Shown here piece after piece: positions 29,665 through 39,705 of a DNA stretch of 45,350 nucleotides; position 1 is the first letter of the stretch, and every line of letters starts with the position of its first letter. The position numbers were made by a program, and so were the translations under genes. This DNA is from JBIKWM01 sp044356305 (lineage in GTDB: Bacteria; Bacteroidota; Bacteroidia; UBA10329): NCBI GenBank assembly GCA_044356305.1, contig JBIKWM010000026.1:1-45350 (forward strand), read 5' to 3'. The notes beneath the pieces were generated by a model that saw nothing but the letters and a program-made list of their open reading frames with translations, made no database searches and was not told the DNA's origin.

Positions 29665-31137
29665 TTATTTCTGTACAGGAGCCCCTACACGCGCCATGGC
29701 GCACCGGAACCCGATATCGTCTGTCGACTGCTCTTGATCAAGGAACCTGCGTGTGCCCGGAACCAGCCAGTAGGCACGGTCCCTCCACGATCCACCCTTG
29801 TACACACGGGCCCGGTCATCAAGCAAGGATGTGCGGCCGAATTCGTACATGCGCTTGTTCACTTTGTCCCCTTCCTTGTACTCCTCTTGATCATAGAATA
29901 TGGAGGACGCAAGGTCTCCATCCAGGTAATTGATATTGTCGGCCTTCTTGTAGTTCCTGCGGGTCAGGTTCTCCTCTTCCGTCACATCGCGCATGATAAT
30001 GCGTCCCAAGCTGTCTTTCTCTGCTATCTCACCTTCTTCCTCGCGCTGTTGAGTCTTGAACACACTGCCACGGAACGAGCGGAAGTCATCCTTATCCTCT
30101 GGTGACAACGGGCGATAAACGTCCATTACCCACTCATTCACATTACCGGCCATACAATACAATCCATAGTCGTTGGGCCAGTAGGAAGTGACATGGGTCG
30201 GAATATCGGCCATATCATTCAGATTGCCGGCAGTACCCATGTTGTCGCCACGCCCACGCTTGTAGTTCGCCATCATCTCGCCTTTGTAGGCATCATCAGC
30301 ATTGCGCAGATATGCTCCGTTCCATGGATACAGTTTACGCTCGGTGACACGCTCATAAACAGTGTTTCCTATCAGACCGAACGCTGCAAACTCCCACTCA
30401 GATTCGGTCGGGAGGCGATAACGCGGAAGAAAGATGCCGTCCTCAATCCGCACTTTGCGCGTGTCTTTGTTCGGGTCAAGGTCGATGAGGTCAGACTTAA
30501 CAAGCCCTTCATATTGTCCGGCCAGATAGGCATCGGTATTGAAGTTGTCCTCGTCCACCTGATTCGGATTGATACGTAAAATGCCTTCGCGTACAAGGAT
30601 ATTTTCATTTACGCGGTCGGTTCTCCAAGCGCAATAGTCAGAGGCTTGCAACCAATTGATTCCAACTACCGGGTAATATTGATAGGCCGGGTGGCGCAGA
30701 TACAACTCTACATAAGGCTCATTGAAACCTACCTGACGCCTCCACACAAGAGTATCAGGTAGTGCCTTTTTGTAGACCTGCGGAAAAGAAGCATAGAACA
30801 CACGAGTGATCCAATACAGGTACTCACGGTAATCCACGTTAGTCACCTCGGTCTCGTCCATATAAAAGGAAGACACAGTTACCCTACGTGGCACGTTGTC
30901 CCACTCTCGCATCACATTCTCTTCCACACGGCCCATGGTGAATGTACCGCCCTGAATGAACACGAGACCTGGTCCGGTCTCCTGCTGATCATAGGCCGTG
31001 ACCTCAAAGCCACCATTGTCCTTGTCGTTGTAGGCCCAACCCGTGGTATTGCTCTGTTGCTTTGCGCAAGAACTTACCAGTAAGGCCACACCACCCAAAT
31101 AGGTGGTAAGACGTAAACCAGATGCGATGGTATTCAT
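29665..31137 (-). CDS. gldJ: Gliding motility lipoprotein GldJ (SUMF1/FGE-type fold)
   Basis: This 490-aa lipoprotein has a signal peptide with lipobox ending at Cys24 (LLVSSC). The mature part is a sulfatase-modifying-factor fold: VFIQGGTFTMGRVEENVMRE (~55-74), DETEVTNVDYREYL, YPVVGINWLQASDYCAWRTD, RYRLPTESEWEFAAFG, CMAGNVNEWVMDVYRP, VYKGGSWRDRAYWL, DIGFRCAM. GldJ belongs to the same family as GldK and, in flavobacteria, is needed for gliding and for T9SS function by stabilising GldK. The assignment to GldJ over GldK rests on the neighbours porU and porV, which I recall next to gldJ in Flavobacterium johnsoniae. It is probably cotranscribed with the PorP/SprF gene upstream. Confidence 0.85.
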   Translation of the reverse strand: MNTIASGLRLTTYLGGVALLVSSCAKQQSNTTGWAYNDKDNGGFEVTAYDQQETGPGLVFIQGGTFTMGRVEENVMREWDNVPRRVTVSSFYMDETEVTNVDYREYLYWITRVFYASFPQVYKKALPDTLVWRRQVGFNEPYVELYLRHPAYQYYPVVGINWLQASDYCAWRTDRVNENILVREGILRINPNQVDEDNFNTDAYLAGQYEGLVKSDLIDLDPNKDTRKVRIEDGIFLPRYRLPTESEWEFAAFGLIGNTVYERVTERKLYPWNGAYLRNADDAYKGEMMANYKRGRGDNMGTAGNLNDMADIPTHVTSYWPNDYGLYCMAGNVNEWVMDVYRPLSPEDKDDFRSFRGSVFKTQQREEEGEIAEKDSLGRIIMRDVTEEENLTRRNYKKADNINYLDGDLASSIFYDQEEYKEGDKVNKRMYEFGRTSLLDDRARVYKGGSWRDRAYWLVPGTRRFLDQEQSTDDIGFRCAMARVGAPVQK

Positions 31138-31200
31138 GACGCAGAATGTTATTGAAGCGGGGTTCTAACGGAAGAAGGGGCAGAATGTTGCGTAAACTGC

Positions 31201-32175
31201 TCAGAACGATGGACAGCTCACAGCCCTGAATTTCTTCTTGGCCTTGCGACAGTTGAACTGCAGGCCAAGAGAGAGTTCGTGCGAACCGCCTGTACTGTTT
31301 GAGAGCGATGACACGGTGACATCGTAACTGTAGCCGAACTTGAAGGCACCCTGTTGGAAACCGACAAGGAAAATGAGCGCATCAGCATTGACAAACGAAT
31401 GTCTGAACCAGATTCCGCCCACCATGAAGCTCTTAGCAAGGTAAAAACCGTAGTTAAACTGCTGAAAATCCTGCTGGTGCTGGTATACGATGTTGGGAGA
31501 CAGCACCCACCCCTTATCACCCTTACGGCCGAAGTGAATATTAAAGCCGGCATGACCGGTCCATTTACGCGGCAATTTGCTGACGCCCCCGAAACCTTCA
31601 TCAGGCTCTGTGAGGTGGTGCGCTGCGAAACCGAAATAAATGTTCTCCGTGTAGCCGATGAACCCGGCATTAAGGTCAAAAAAGATCCGTGAGGTGGTGG
31701 GTTGAACTTCCTGAGTAGGATAGATGAATCCATACCGTGGATCGATCTGGTCCCCGAAAGTGAGCTTTCCCCAATCGAGGCTTCGCTGCATCAAAGCACC
31801 TTCAACTGCAAAACGGAGAGTGAATTTGCGCGTCACATTCAATTGGTAGGCATACATGAGGCTGCCCTGAAAGGTATTCAGCGTACCTTCACCTGCACGG
31901 TCGGCCATGAACAGACCGCCCAGACCACCATGCATCTTATCAATGTGCATATCAAAGGATGCACTGTAAGTGACGAACGTTCCGCTGATGCTTGGCCACT
32001 GGTTGCGATAGTTCATTATGAGCCTAGGGCAACGCTTAGCACCGGCAAAGGCGGGATTGAGGTATAGAGGATTGGCGTAGAACTGCGAGAACTGCGGATC
32101 TTGTGCCCTAACCTCCCCAATGGACGTCACATACGCCACTGCCGCCAGACAGGCGACCACGATCCGCTTCAACAT
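31201..32175 (-). CDS. Type IX secretion system membrane protein, PorP/SprF family
   Basis: The 324-aa product starts at ATG 32175 with a signal peptide (LKRIVVACLAAVAYVTSIGE). The mature part opens QDPQFSQFYANPLYLNPAFA, the hallmark of the PorP/SprF family, followed by alternating beta-strands of an outer-membrane barrel such as GLGGLFMADRAGEG, FFDLNAGFIGYTENIYFGFA and FKFGYSYDVTVSSLSNSTGG. The C-terminal LSLGLQFNCRKAKKK region is typical. Members act in T9SS export or in anchoring of motility adhesins such as SprB. Bacteroidota often carry many paralogs, so this need not be the one that defines the core. It starts the minus-strand unit porP-gldJ-murF and is divergent from porU. Confidence 0.88.
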   Translation of the reverse strand: MLKRIVVACLAAVAYVTSIGEVRAQDPQFSQFYANPLYLNPAFAGAKRCPRLIMNYRNQWPSISGTFVTYSASFDMHIDKMHGGLGGLFMADRAGEGTLNTFQGSLMYAYQLNVTRKFTLRFAVEGALMQRSLDWGKLTFGDQIDPRYGFIYPTQEVQPTTSRIFFDLNAGFIGYTENIYFGFAAHHLTEPDEGFGGVSKLPRKWTGHAGFNIHFGRKGDKGWVLSPNIVYQHQQDFQQFNYGFYLAKSFMVGGIWFRHSFVNADALIFLVGFQQGAFKFGYSYDVTVSSLSNSTGGSHELSLGLQFNCRKAKKKFRAVSCPSF

Positions 32176-32314
32176 TCCTGAGGTCAAAAATTTGCAGGAC
32201 AATGATACAAAATGTTTTTGTCGACTGAGTGCTTCTGCGAAAGAACAAAATCCTTGCTTTGCACAATAACCTTGCGAACCTTGCGTTAGCGGCCCCGTTC
32301 TGAATAACCTACTC

Positions 32315-35300
32315 ATGATCCGATCAAACGAAGTACACCCCCGTTTATTGTCTAAGGCTGTAAAGTGCTGCCTAGTCGGCCTGCCTTTGATAACCGCCTC
32401 ACTTTCAAATGCGCAGGACCGTCAGAAGCAGGCCGTCCAACCGCCCCGAAGTGTCAGTCCAGTACCCGTGAAGGTGCCTGAAAAGGCAGCTCCGATATCG
32501 CGGCAACAGACCGATATATTGACCGGAACAGGCGTCCGAACCAATGGTGAATCGGCTGCGGACAGGAACAAAACGCGCGCAGAAGAGCGTGAAGTGATGT
32601 TGAACTGGGGTGAATTGGCGCCCGGAATGGCCACATCGACCAACGGAATGCAGTGGTTTTTTGAAGGCGCAATCTATCCTGATGAGAGCGGATTACCTTA
32701 TTATATGGTGACGACTCCGGTGCGCGATGGCGAATCGGTGGAGGTGCAATTGGATAGGCCTATTTACGAAGCGTTCCCTGCGGGCAAAGTGCCGCCACAA
32801 TCAGCAGTCATAGGGCCTGATGTCGCCATTTATACGAAAATAGCAATTGAGCGGAAGCAGCCTCTTGCCCAAACGACCATTATGCCTATCAGGAAGAATC
32901 AGATGACCGGGCAAATGGAGCGACTCACAGGCTTCGACATAAAGTATCGCTCTGTTTCTGCCTCTGGTAGCGCACGTGCATCGAGCGCATTTGCCAATGG
33001 CAGTGTGCTAGCCTCGGGCGATTGGTACCGATTGGAGGTGGCGGCCGATGGTATATATCGACTCACGCGCGAGAACCTCGAGGCGCTTGGAATGGACGTG
33101 AATTCGATTGACCCGAAAAAAATAAGAGTCTATGGCAACGGAGGCGGGATTTTGCCAGCACTGAACAGTATACCGCGGTATGATGACCTGGTGGAGAACG
33201 CCATCCTTGTTACAGGGGAGGCCGATGGCAGTTTTGATGAAGGCGACCAAGTGATCTTCTTTGCCAGCGGACCGCACCGCTGGATGCAAGAGGCTGCAGG
33301 CTGCAAGCCATTCAAACATGAATTCAATGTGTATTCCGACAAGGCTGCTCTGTTTATCACCGCCAGTCTGGGCAATGGAAAGCGGGTTGGTCAGATAAGT
33401 TCGGCAGATGCCGCTGAGACACACGTGAGCACCAGTTTCGATGCCCACGAACTGCACGAGAGTGACGAGCGGAACCTTATTAAGTCGGGAAGGAAATGGG
33501 TGGGCGAGCTTTTCGACCTACAGACCTCCTACTCCTTTGACTTCAGCACTCCGGACGCCATCGGCAGCGAACCGGCCTATCTCGGTACGCGTCTACTCTC
33601 CAAATCTCTTGGATCATCAGTCGGGTTCTCGGTGAGGTTGAATGGCACCATCATCACCACGGTGAGTATACCATCCGGCACCGGGGGCACTTACGAGGCG
33701 TACGCAAAAGAGAGCACCGATTGCATTCAGACCAACATCTCGTCAGCCAACACCTCAATCACTCTTACCTATAATAAAGGGTCGAATCCAAGCGCACTTG
33801 GTTGGCTTGATTACCTGGAGGTTCAGTTGCGCAGAAATCTGAATTTCAGAGGCGGTCAGCTAGGGTTCCGCGACATTAGAACTGTTGGAGCCGGCAATGT
33901 GACCCGATTTGACCTGAGCGGTGCCTCTTCCTCGGTGCGAATCTGGGATGTGACCGACCAGACTGAAGTGACCGAACGACTGTTCAATTTGAGCGGTGGC
34001 ACTGGCAGTTTCAAGATACAGACCGACACCCTGCGAGAGTTCTTTGCTTTTGACGGCAGCTCGTATCTGACCCCAGAACTAAAAGGGAAGGTGGACAATC
34101 AGAACCTCCATGCCATGGCCCAGGTGAACATGGTGATCATTGCGCCAGACCACCTGATGAGCGAGGCCGAGCGTCTGGCCCAGTTTCATAGGGAGAATGA
34201 CAGATATCCGCTCACTGTGCAACTTGTCACGCCACAACAGGTGTACAATGAATTCTCGGGCGGGGTGCAGGACATAGCAGGGGTGCGCGATATGATGCGC
34301 ATGCTGTATGAGCGCGCCACAAATGCCAATGAAATACCGCGCTATCTGCTCTTCTTCGGAGATGCCAGTTACGACTACAAAGACCGTATACAGTCAAACA
34401 CCAACATAATCCCGACCTATCAGAGCGAGGAATCACTTACCCCCACCACAAGCCATTGCTCTGACGATTTCTTCGGTCTGTTGGACCCGACCGAGGGCAC
34501 CTTTGCCAATGATGCGCTCGATATCGGTATTGGCCGATTCCCTATCACCACCCTTGAACAGGCCAAGGCGATTGTGGACAAGATCTACCGATATGAGCAG
34601 ATCACGGCCAGCAGTTTTGGCACCGGACCGCTGTGCGGAGATAACGGTGTGAATATCGGTGCGGCCGAGTGGCGCAACACATTTGTATTCATAGGTGATG
34701 ATGAGGATCAGGACATCCACATGAAACAGGCTGATGCGCTATCGGTGATGGTGGACACCCTTTACCCTGAATATGACCTGAAGAAGATCTTCCTCGATTC
34801 GTACGTGCAGGAGTCGACCCCGGGCGGAGAGCGCTACCCAGAAGCCAACCGCGATTTCAACCTTGCCGTGCAGAAAGGCGCGCTGATTGTGAACTACACC
34901 GGCCATGGTGGCGAGTTGGGCCTCACGCATGAGCGAGTGCTGGGCGTTAGCGACATCAACAGCTGGACCAATATTGACAACCTGCCGGCCTTTGTCACGG
35001 CCACCTGCGAATTCAGCCGATATGATGACCCAGAGCGCATTTCGGCCGGTGAATACGTGCTGCTGAATGCCAACGGTGGCGGCATAGCGCTGTTCACAAC
35101 ATCGCGTCTGGTGTATTCGGCACCCAATTTCACCTTGAACCAGAATTTTTATCGCAAGCTACAGGAGGTGCAACCTTGGGGCCTGCCCACCATGGGCGAT
35201 GTGATTCGCATGACCAAGGTGGCCAGTGGGTCGAGCGCCAACAACCGCAACTTCGTGCTGCTTGGCGACCCTGCCCAGCGCCTGTCTTACCCCGAGCATA

Positions 35301-36376
35301 AGGTGGAGACCACCTTTATCAATGCACAGGTGACCGCTGGACAGGACACCGTGCGTGCACTGGAACAGGTGACCGTAAAAGGCCGTGTGCTGCATAGCAA
35401 CGGAACACCGTTCGAGGATTTCAACGGGGTGATATATCCCACCGTGTTTGACAAGACCGACACCGTACAGTGTCTGCGCAACAACCCCGACAATGCCTTC
35501 GGGTTCAAATTCCCTGTGCAGAAAAACCTCATTTACCGGGGCAAGGCCACCGTGACCGCGGGCGAGTTCGAATTCAGTTTTGTGGTGCCGCGCGATATAG
35601 CATACCGGTTCGGTAACGGCAGGATCAGCTATTATGCTGAAGGAAGCAACTCCAATGCCCACGGGTATTTCAATGACTTTATCATCGGTGGTTCAAGCAC
35701 CAGCACCGGGGCCGATGCGGCCGGACCGGCCATGCGCATCTTCATGAATGACGACAAGTTCGTGTTCGGTGGCACCACCGATGAAGACCCTGTGCTGCTG
35801 GCATTCCTGAACGACAGCAATGGCATCAACACCGTGGGCAACGGCATCGGTCACGATATAACCGCCATCCTTGATGGCAACACCAACTCCACCATCAGCC
35901 TCAACGATTATTACCAGGCCGACCTCGACAGTTACAAGAGCGGAAAGGTGGCCTATCCGTTCAAAGGCCTGAGCCAAGGCACACATGACCTGCGCCTCAA
36001 GGTATGGGACGTGTACAATAACAGTTCGGAGGGATACCTCGAGTTCATTGTGGCCAGCTCGGCCGAACTCGCCTTGGAGCATGTGCTCAACTACCCGAAT
36101 CCTTTCAGCACCAGCACCTCTTTCTTTTTTGAGCACAATCGCCCGTGCGGCAACCTGAGCGTGACCGTTCAGGTGTTCTCAATAAGCGGGAAACTGGTGA
36201 AGACCATCAACGAGGACATTGTGTGCAACGGCTACCGCAGCGACCCGATTGAATGGGACGGCCGCGATGATTACGGGCAGCGCATAGGCCGAGGTGTGTA
36301 CATGTACAGCCTGCGTGTGCGCACCGATGACGGCCTGACAGCCGACCACCTGGACAAGCTCGTCATACTCAACTGA
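32315..36376 (+). CDS. porU: Type IX secretion system sortase PorU
   Basis: PorU is the C25-family (gingipain-like) surface enzyme that cleaves the C-terminal signal from T9SS cargo and attaches the mature protein to lipopolysaccharide. The 1353-aa protein has a signal peptide (CCLVGLPLITASLSNAQ), a long N-terminal beta-rich region (~100-560), the peptidase domain (~600-960) and beta-rich C-terminal domains. The catalytic dyad can be placed at His864 (NYTGHGGELG) and Cys898 (TATCEFSRYDD); the spacing of 34 is close to that in gingipains. The end (LNYPNPFSTSTSFFFEHNRP to GRGVYMYSLRVRTDDG) is a FlgD-like Ig domain, not a cleavable sorting signal. porV follows 48 nt later. Confidence 0.95.
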   Translation: MIRSNEVHPRLLSKAVKCCLVGLPLITASLSNAQDRQKQAVQPPRSVSPVPVKVPEKAAPISRQQTDILTGTGVRTNGESAADRNKTRAEEREVMLNWGELAPGMATSTNGMQWFFEGAIYPDESGLPYYMVTTPVRDGESVEVQLDRPIYEAFPAGKVPPQSAVIGPDVAIYTKIAIERKQPLAQTTIMPIRKNQMTGQMERLTGFDIKYRSVSASGSARASSAFANGSVLASGDWYRLEVAADGIYRLTRENLEALGMDVNSIDPKKIRVYGNGGGILPALNSIPRYDDLVENAILVTGEADGSFDEGDQVIFFASGPHRWMQEAAGCKPFKHEFNVYSDKAALFITASLGNGKRVGQISSADAAETHVSTSFDAHELHESDERNLIKSGRKWVGELFDLQTSYSFDFSTPDAIGSEPAYLGTRLLSKSLGSSVGFSVRLNGTIITTVSIPSGTGGTYEAYAKESTDCIQTNISSANTSITLTYNKGSNPSALGWLDYLEVQLRRNLNFRGGQLGFRDIRTVGAGNVTRFDLSGASSSVRIWDVTDQTEVTERLFNLSGGTGSFKIQTDTLREFFAFDGSSYLTPELKGKVDNQNLHAMAQVNMVIIAPDHLMSEAERLAQFHRENDRYPLTVQLVTPQQVYNEFSGGVQDIAGVRDMMRMLYERATNANEIPRYLLFFGDASYDYKDRIQSNTNIIPTYQSEESLTPTTSHCSDDFFGLLDPTEGTFANDALDIGIGRFPITTLEQAKAIVDKIYRYEQITASSFGTGPLCGDNGVNIGAAEWRNTFVFIGDDEDQDIHMKQADALSVMVDTLYPEYDLKKIFLDSYVQESTPGGERYPEANRDFNLAVQKGALIVNYTGHGGELGLTHERVLGVSDINSWTNIDNLPAFVTATCEFSRYDDPERISAGEYVLLNANGGGIALFTTSRLVYSAPNFTLNQNFYRKLQEVQPWGLPTMGDVIRMTKVASGSSANNRNFVLLGDPAQRLSYPEHKVETTFINAQVTAGQDTVRALEQVTVKGRVLHSNGTPFEDFNGVIYPTVFDKTDTVQCLRNNPDNAFGFKFPVQKNLIYRGKATVTAGEFEFSFVVPRDIAYRFGNGRISYYAEGSNSNAHGYFNDFIIGGSSTSTGADAAGPAMRIFMNDDKFVFGGTTDEDPVLLAFLNDSNGINTVGNGIGHDITAILDGNTNSTISLNDYYQADLDSYKSGKVAYPFKGLSQGTHDLRLKVWDVYNNSSEGYLEFIVASSAELALEHVLNYPNPFSTSTSFFFEHNRPCGNLSVTVQVFSISGKLVKTINEDIVCNGYRSDPIEWDGRDDYGQRIGRGVYMYSLRVRTDDGLTADHLDKLVILN

Positions 36377-36396
36377 CCCCTCCCACGCATTATGGC

Positions 36397-36404
36397 TACA
36401 TTCG
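36397..36404 (+). promoter_or_regulatory. -10 box TACATTCG before porV
   Basis: TACATTCG lies 20 nt before the porV ATG, in the gap after porU. It could give porV and the genes behind it a promoter independent of porU. Confidence 0.4.
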
Positions 36405-36424
36405 CAACCCCTAATACAGGAACC

Positions 36425-37687
36425 ATGTCCTTTCGTAAGTTCTTGCCCATTAGCCTCATGGCCGGGGCCTTTGTCGGAACCGCATCAGCTCAGAGTGTCA
36501 ATCAGGATGAGCGGGCCGATCAGGTGCAGATCAACACCATCACCACCGCGGTGCCGTTCCTCATGATAGGCCCCGATGCCCACGCTGGGGGCATGGCCGA
36601 GGTAGGTGCGGCCACCCCGGCCAATGGCAGCTCCATACACTGGAACCCCGCTAAGATGGCATTTCTTGACAACAAGATGGGATTTGCCGTAAGCTACACC
36701 CCATGGCTGCGTGCACTGGTGCCTGATATCAACCTGGCATACATATCCGGTTATGGGAAGATCGGCAAGAAAGGACAGCAGACCTTGGCAGGTTCGCTGC
36801 GGTATTTCTCATTGGGCGAAATCACTTTCACCGACAATGTGGGCAATGTGATCGGCAATTTCACTCCCAACGAGTTCGCCCTTGATGTGGCCTACGCCCG
36901 CCAGCTATCTAAGGAGTTCAGTGGCGGCATAGCACTGCGCTACATATACAGCAACCTGACCGGGGGCATCAGCGTGGGCGGTGCCACCACCCGCCCAGGC
37001 ATGGCAGGTGCGGCCGACATCTCGTTTTACTACCGCACCCAAAGGGTGGAGATAGCCAAAAAGAAGACTGAGATCAGCGCGGGTATTGTTTTCTCGAATC
37101 TGGGCTCCAAGATGAGCTACACCCAGAACAACGAAGAGGACTTCATTCCCATGAACTTCCGGTTCGGGGTGGGTTTCCGCATGTGGTTCGATGATCACAA
37201 CAGCCTTGGCGTGTACTACGACCTCAACAAGCTGCTGGTGCCCACACCGCCTCAATATGACAGAAATGCTCAGATCGTAGTGGATGGCGACACCATTGAC
37301 AACCCAAATTATGGTCAGATCACAGCTGGCAAAGATCCCAACGTAAGTGTACCTGCAGCCATTTTCCAGAGCTTTGCCGATGCCCCGGGCGGTTCGGCCG
37401 AAGAGTGGAAGGAGGTGAACCACAGCATTGCGCTGGAGTATTGGTACCAGAAGCTGTTCAGCGTACGGGCTGGTTATTTTCACGAGGATGTGACCAAGGG
37501 CAACCGCCAGTTCTTCACCATAGGGGCAGGCATCCGCTACAATGTGTTCGGCATCGACTTCGCCTACCTGATACCCACCCAGCAGAACCACCCGTTGCAG
37601 AACACGTTGCGTTTCACACTCACCTTCGATTTCGCCAACCTGAAAAAGAAGGATAAGACCAAGGATGACGGCAAGCCCGAGGAATGA
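36425..37687 (+). CDS. porV: Type IX secretion outer membrane channel protein PorV (LptO)
   Basis: PorV is a 14-stranded outer-membrane barrel that receives folded cargo from the translocon by its C-terminal signal and delivers it to PorU. The 420-aa protein begins with a signal peptide (SFRKFLPISLMAGAFVGTASA) and mature sequence with TAVPFLMIGPDAHAGGMAEV then GAATPANGSSIHWNPAKMAF, the conserved PorV/FadL-like opening. Strands such as LAGSLRYFSLGEITFTDNVG and VDFAYLIP-type FGIDFAYLIPTQQNHPLQNT near the end fit the family. The start is ATG 36425, because the ATG at 36392 lies upstream of the apparent -10 box. Its end overlaps ispF by 4 bases (ATGA). Confidence 0.94.
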   Translation: MSFRKFLPISLMAGAFVGTASAQSVNQDERADQVQINTITTAVPFLMIGPDAHAGGMAEVGAATPANGSSIHWNPAKMAFLDNKMGFAVSYTPWLRALVPDINLAYISGYGKIGKKGQQTLAGSLRYFSLGEITFTDNVGNVIGNFTPNEFALDVAYARQLSKEFSGGIALRYIYSNLTGGISVGGATTRPGMAGAADISFYYRTQRVEIAKKKTEISAGIVFSNLGSKMSYTQNNEEDFIPMNFRFGVGFRMWFDDHNSLGVYYDLNKLLVPTPPQYDRNAQIVVDGDTIDNPNYGQITAGKDPNVSVPAAIFQSFADAPGGSAEEWKEVNHSIALEYWYQKLFSVRAGYFHEDVTKGNRQFFTIGAGIRYNVFGIDFAYLIPTQQNHPLQNTLRFTLTFDFANLKKKDKTKDDGKPEE

Positions 37688-38175
37688 GCGCATTCCCGTT
37701 CAGGATAGGATACGGATTTGATGTGCACCGGCTGGCCGAGGGGCGCGAGCTCTGGCTGGGTGGTGTGAGGCTTGATCACAGCAAAGGGGCTGTGGGCCAC
37801 AGCGATGCCGATGTGCTGCTCCATGCTGTGTGCGATGCCCTGCTCGGGGCGGCCGCTCTGGGCGACATCGGGCATCACTTCCCCGACACATCGGCCGAAT
37901 TCAAAGGCATTGACAGCAAGCTGCTCCTGGCCCGCACGGTGGAGCTCATCCATACCGAAGGCTTTCTGATAGGCAATGTGGACTGCACGCTGGTGATGGA
38001 ACGCCCGCGCATCAAGCCGCACATACCCGCCATGCGCAACGTCATGGCACCCATTCTGTGCATCGGTGCCGATGCGGTGAGCATTAAGGCCACGACCAAC
38101 GAGAAACTGGGTTACATCGGGGCCGAGGAAGGCGTGCATGCATCGGCCGTGGCACTCATTTACAGGGCACAATGA
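37684..38175 (+). CDS. ispF: 2-C-methyl-D-erythritol 2,4-cyclodiphosphate synthase IspF
   Basis: IspF closes the cyclodiphosphate ring in the MEP pathway of isoprenoid synthesis. The 163-aa protein matches the family's length and motifs: GYGFDVHRLAEGREL with the metal ligands Asp and His (~9-23), GHSDADVLLHAVCDALLGAA, LGDIGHHFPDTSAEFKGIDS, and the C-terminal KATTNEKLGYIGAEEGVHASAV. It overlaps both neighbours by 4 bases (porV and cdd), so it is translated from the porV transcript. It has no functional link to secretion that I know of. Confidence 0.97.
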   Translation: MSAFPFRIGYGFDVHRLAEGRELWLGGVRLDHSKGAVGHSDADVLLHAVCDALLGAAALGDIGHHFPDTSAEFKGIDSKLLLARTVELIHTEGFLIGNVDCTLVMERPRIKPHIPAMRNVMAPILCIGADAVSIKATTNEKLGYIGAEEGVHASAVALIYRAQ

Positions 38176-38666
38176 AAAAGATCAGCTTTCATTTCCAGGC
38201 TGATGAGCTCCCGGTTAGTGAACTTACAGCGCAGGACCGCGCTCTCGCTGTAGCGGCTGATGCCATGACCACACGGGCCTATGCGCCCTATTCGCGCTTT
38301 CTGGTAGGTGCTGCGGTACGTCTGGCCGATGGCACCATTGTGCATGGCAGCAATCAGGAGAATGTGGCCTACCCTTCGGGCCTGTGTGCCGAGCGTGTGG
38401 CGCTGTTCAGTGCCGGTGCCAACCACCCGGGTGTGGAGGTCGATACCATTGCCATAGTGGCCCGCACTGAGCGGTTCGATATCACCGAACCCCTCACCCC
38501 CTGTGGCGGCTGCAGGCAGGTGATCTGCGAATACGCCCACCGGCAGCAGCGACCCATACGCCTCATTCTGGTCGGTGCCGACAGGGCCATGATCATTGAC
38601 GATGCCAACCAGTTGCTGCCCTTCGCCTTCAAGGCCGATGGGCTGAGGGCCGGGCCGGTACGGTGA
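38172..38666 (+). CDS. cdd: Cytidine deaminase
   Basis: This 164-aa enzyme deaminates cytidine and deoxycytidine to the uridine forms in pyrimidine salvage. The zinc site is complete: NQENVAYPSGLCAERVALFS (~residues 56-75, with Cys-Ala-Glu) and PCGGCRQVICEYA (~112-124). The N-terminal TRAYAPYSRFLVGAAVRLAD is the usual substrate loop. The length fits the small homotetrameric family with one extra ~25-residue N-terminal part. Its ATG overlaps the ispF stop. In flavobacteria I recall cdd lying between porV and pdhA. Confidence 0.95.
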   Translation: MKKISFHFQADELPVSELTAQDRALAVAADAMTTRAYAPYSRFLVGAAVRLADGTIVHGSNQENVAYPSGLCAERVALFSAGANHPGVEVDTIAIVARTERFDITEPLTPCGGCRQVICEYAHRQQRPIRLILVGADRAMIIDDANQLLPFAFKADGLRAGPVR

Positions 38667-38687
38667 GGACGAAAAACGCTGAGAGAC

Positions 38688-38695
38688 TACCTTCG
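38688..38695 (+). promoter_or_regulatory. -10 box TACCTTCG before pdhA, very close to the start
   Basis: TACCTTCG ends only 7 nt before the pdhA ATG at 38703. A transcript starting at the usual distance would begin at or next to the start codon. Confidence 0.4.
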
Positions 38696-38702
38696 CCCCA
38701 TC

Positions 38703-39698
38703 ATGGCGAAGAAGCGATTCGGTAAGGAGACGTACCTGAAGTGGTACCGCGACATGCTGCTCTGGCGCAAGTTTGAGGAACGTGCCGGGCAGCTCTACAT
38801 CCAACAGAAGATACGGGGATTCTGTCACCTCTACATCGGCCAAGAGGCCGTGGTGGTAGGCAGCCTCGAGGCCACCCGCAAGGGCGACCGCTTTATAACC
38901 GCCTATCGCGACCACGTGCACCCTATCGCATTGGGCGTTTCGAGCCGTGCCGTAATGGCCGAACTGTATGGCAAGGTCACCGGTTGCTCCAAAGGCAAGG
39001 GCGGCAGTATGCACATGTTCAGCAAGGAGCATCATTTCTTTGGTGGGCACGGCATTGTGGGCGGACAGGTGCCACTGGGGGCGGGCATCGCCTTTGCCGA
39101 CAAGTATATGGGCAATGACAACGTGACCCTGTGCTACATGGGCGATGGCGCTGTGCGCCAGGGAGCATTTCACGAGGCCCTTAACATGGCCATGACCTGG
39201 AAACTGCCTGTCATCTTCATCATTGAGAACAACAACTACGCGATGGGCACCAGCGTGGAGCGCACATCGAACGTGAAGGACCTGTACAAACTGGGCCATG
39301 CCTACGAGATGCCCAGCGAACCAGTGGACGGCATGAGCTGCGAGGCGGTGCACGAAGCCGTTAGCAGGGCGGTGGAGCGCGCCCGCAAGGGCGATGGTCC
39401 CACACTGCTTGAGGTAAAGACCTACCGTTACCGCGGCCACAGCATGAGCGACCCGGCCAAGTACCGCACCAAGGAAGAGGTGGAGGAATACCGGAAGCAG
39501 GACCCCGTGCAGGTGGTGCTCGATACCATCATCAAGAACAAATGGGCCACGGATGAGGAACTCGAGGCCATCAACACCAGCGTCAAAGAGGAAGTTGACG
39601 ATGCGGTGCAGTTCAGCGAGGATTCGCCCTTCCCCAAAGCGGAAGACCTCTTCGAGGACGTTTACGCCCATTCGGATTATCCATTCATTAAAAATTGA
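38703..39698 (+). CDS. pdhA: Pyruvate dehydrogenase E1 component, alpha subunit
   Basis: The E1 alpha subunit binds thiamine diphosphate and decarboxylates pyruvate with the beta subunit. The 331-aa protein has LYIGQEAVVVGSLEATRKGD (~40-59), DRFITAYRDHVHPIALGV, SKGKGGSMHMFSKEHHFFGG and the thiamine-diphosphate motif GDGAVRQGAFHEALNMAMTW followed by FIIENNNYAMGTS (GDG...NN, ~140-182). The phosphorylation-loop region YRGHSMSDPAKYRTKEE is present. The gene for E1 beta is not in the window; pdhC follows directly. It has its own -10-like box and could be partly independent of cdd. Confidence 0.95.
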   Translation: MAKKRFGKETYLKWYRDMLLWRKFEERAGQLYIQQKIRGFCHLYIGQEAVVVGSLEATRKGDRFITAYRDHVHPIALGVSSRAVMAELYGKVTGCSKGKGGSMHMFSKEHHFFGGHGIVGGQVPLGAGIAFADKYMGNDNVTLCYMGDGAVRQGAFHEALNMAMTWKLPVIFIIENNNYAMGTSVERTSNVKDLYKLGHAYEMPSEPVDGMSCEAVHEAVSRAVERARKGDGPTLLEVKTYRYRGHSMSDPAKYRTKEEVEEYRKQDPVQVVLDTIIKNKWATDEELEAINTSVKEEVDDAVQFSEDSPFPKAEDLFEDVYAHSDYPFIKN

Positions 39699-39705
39699 AC
39701 ATGCC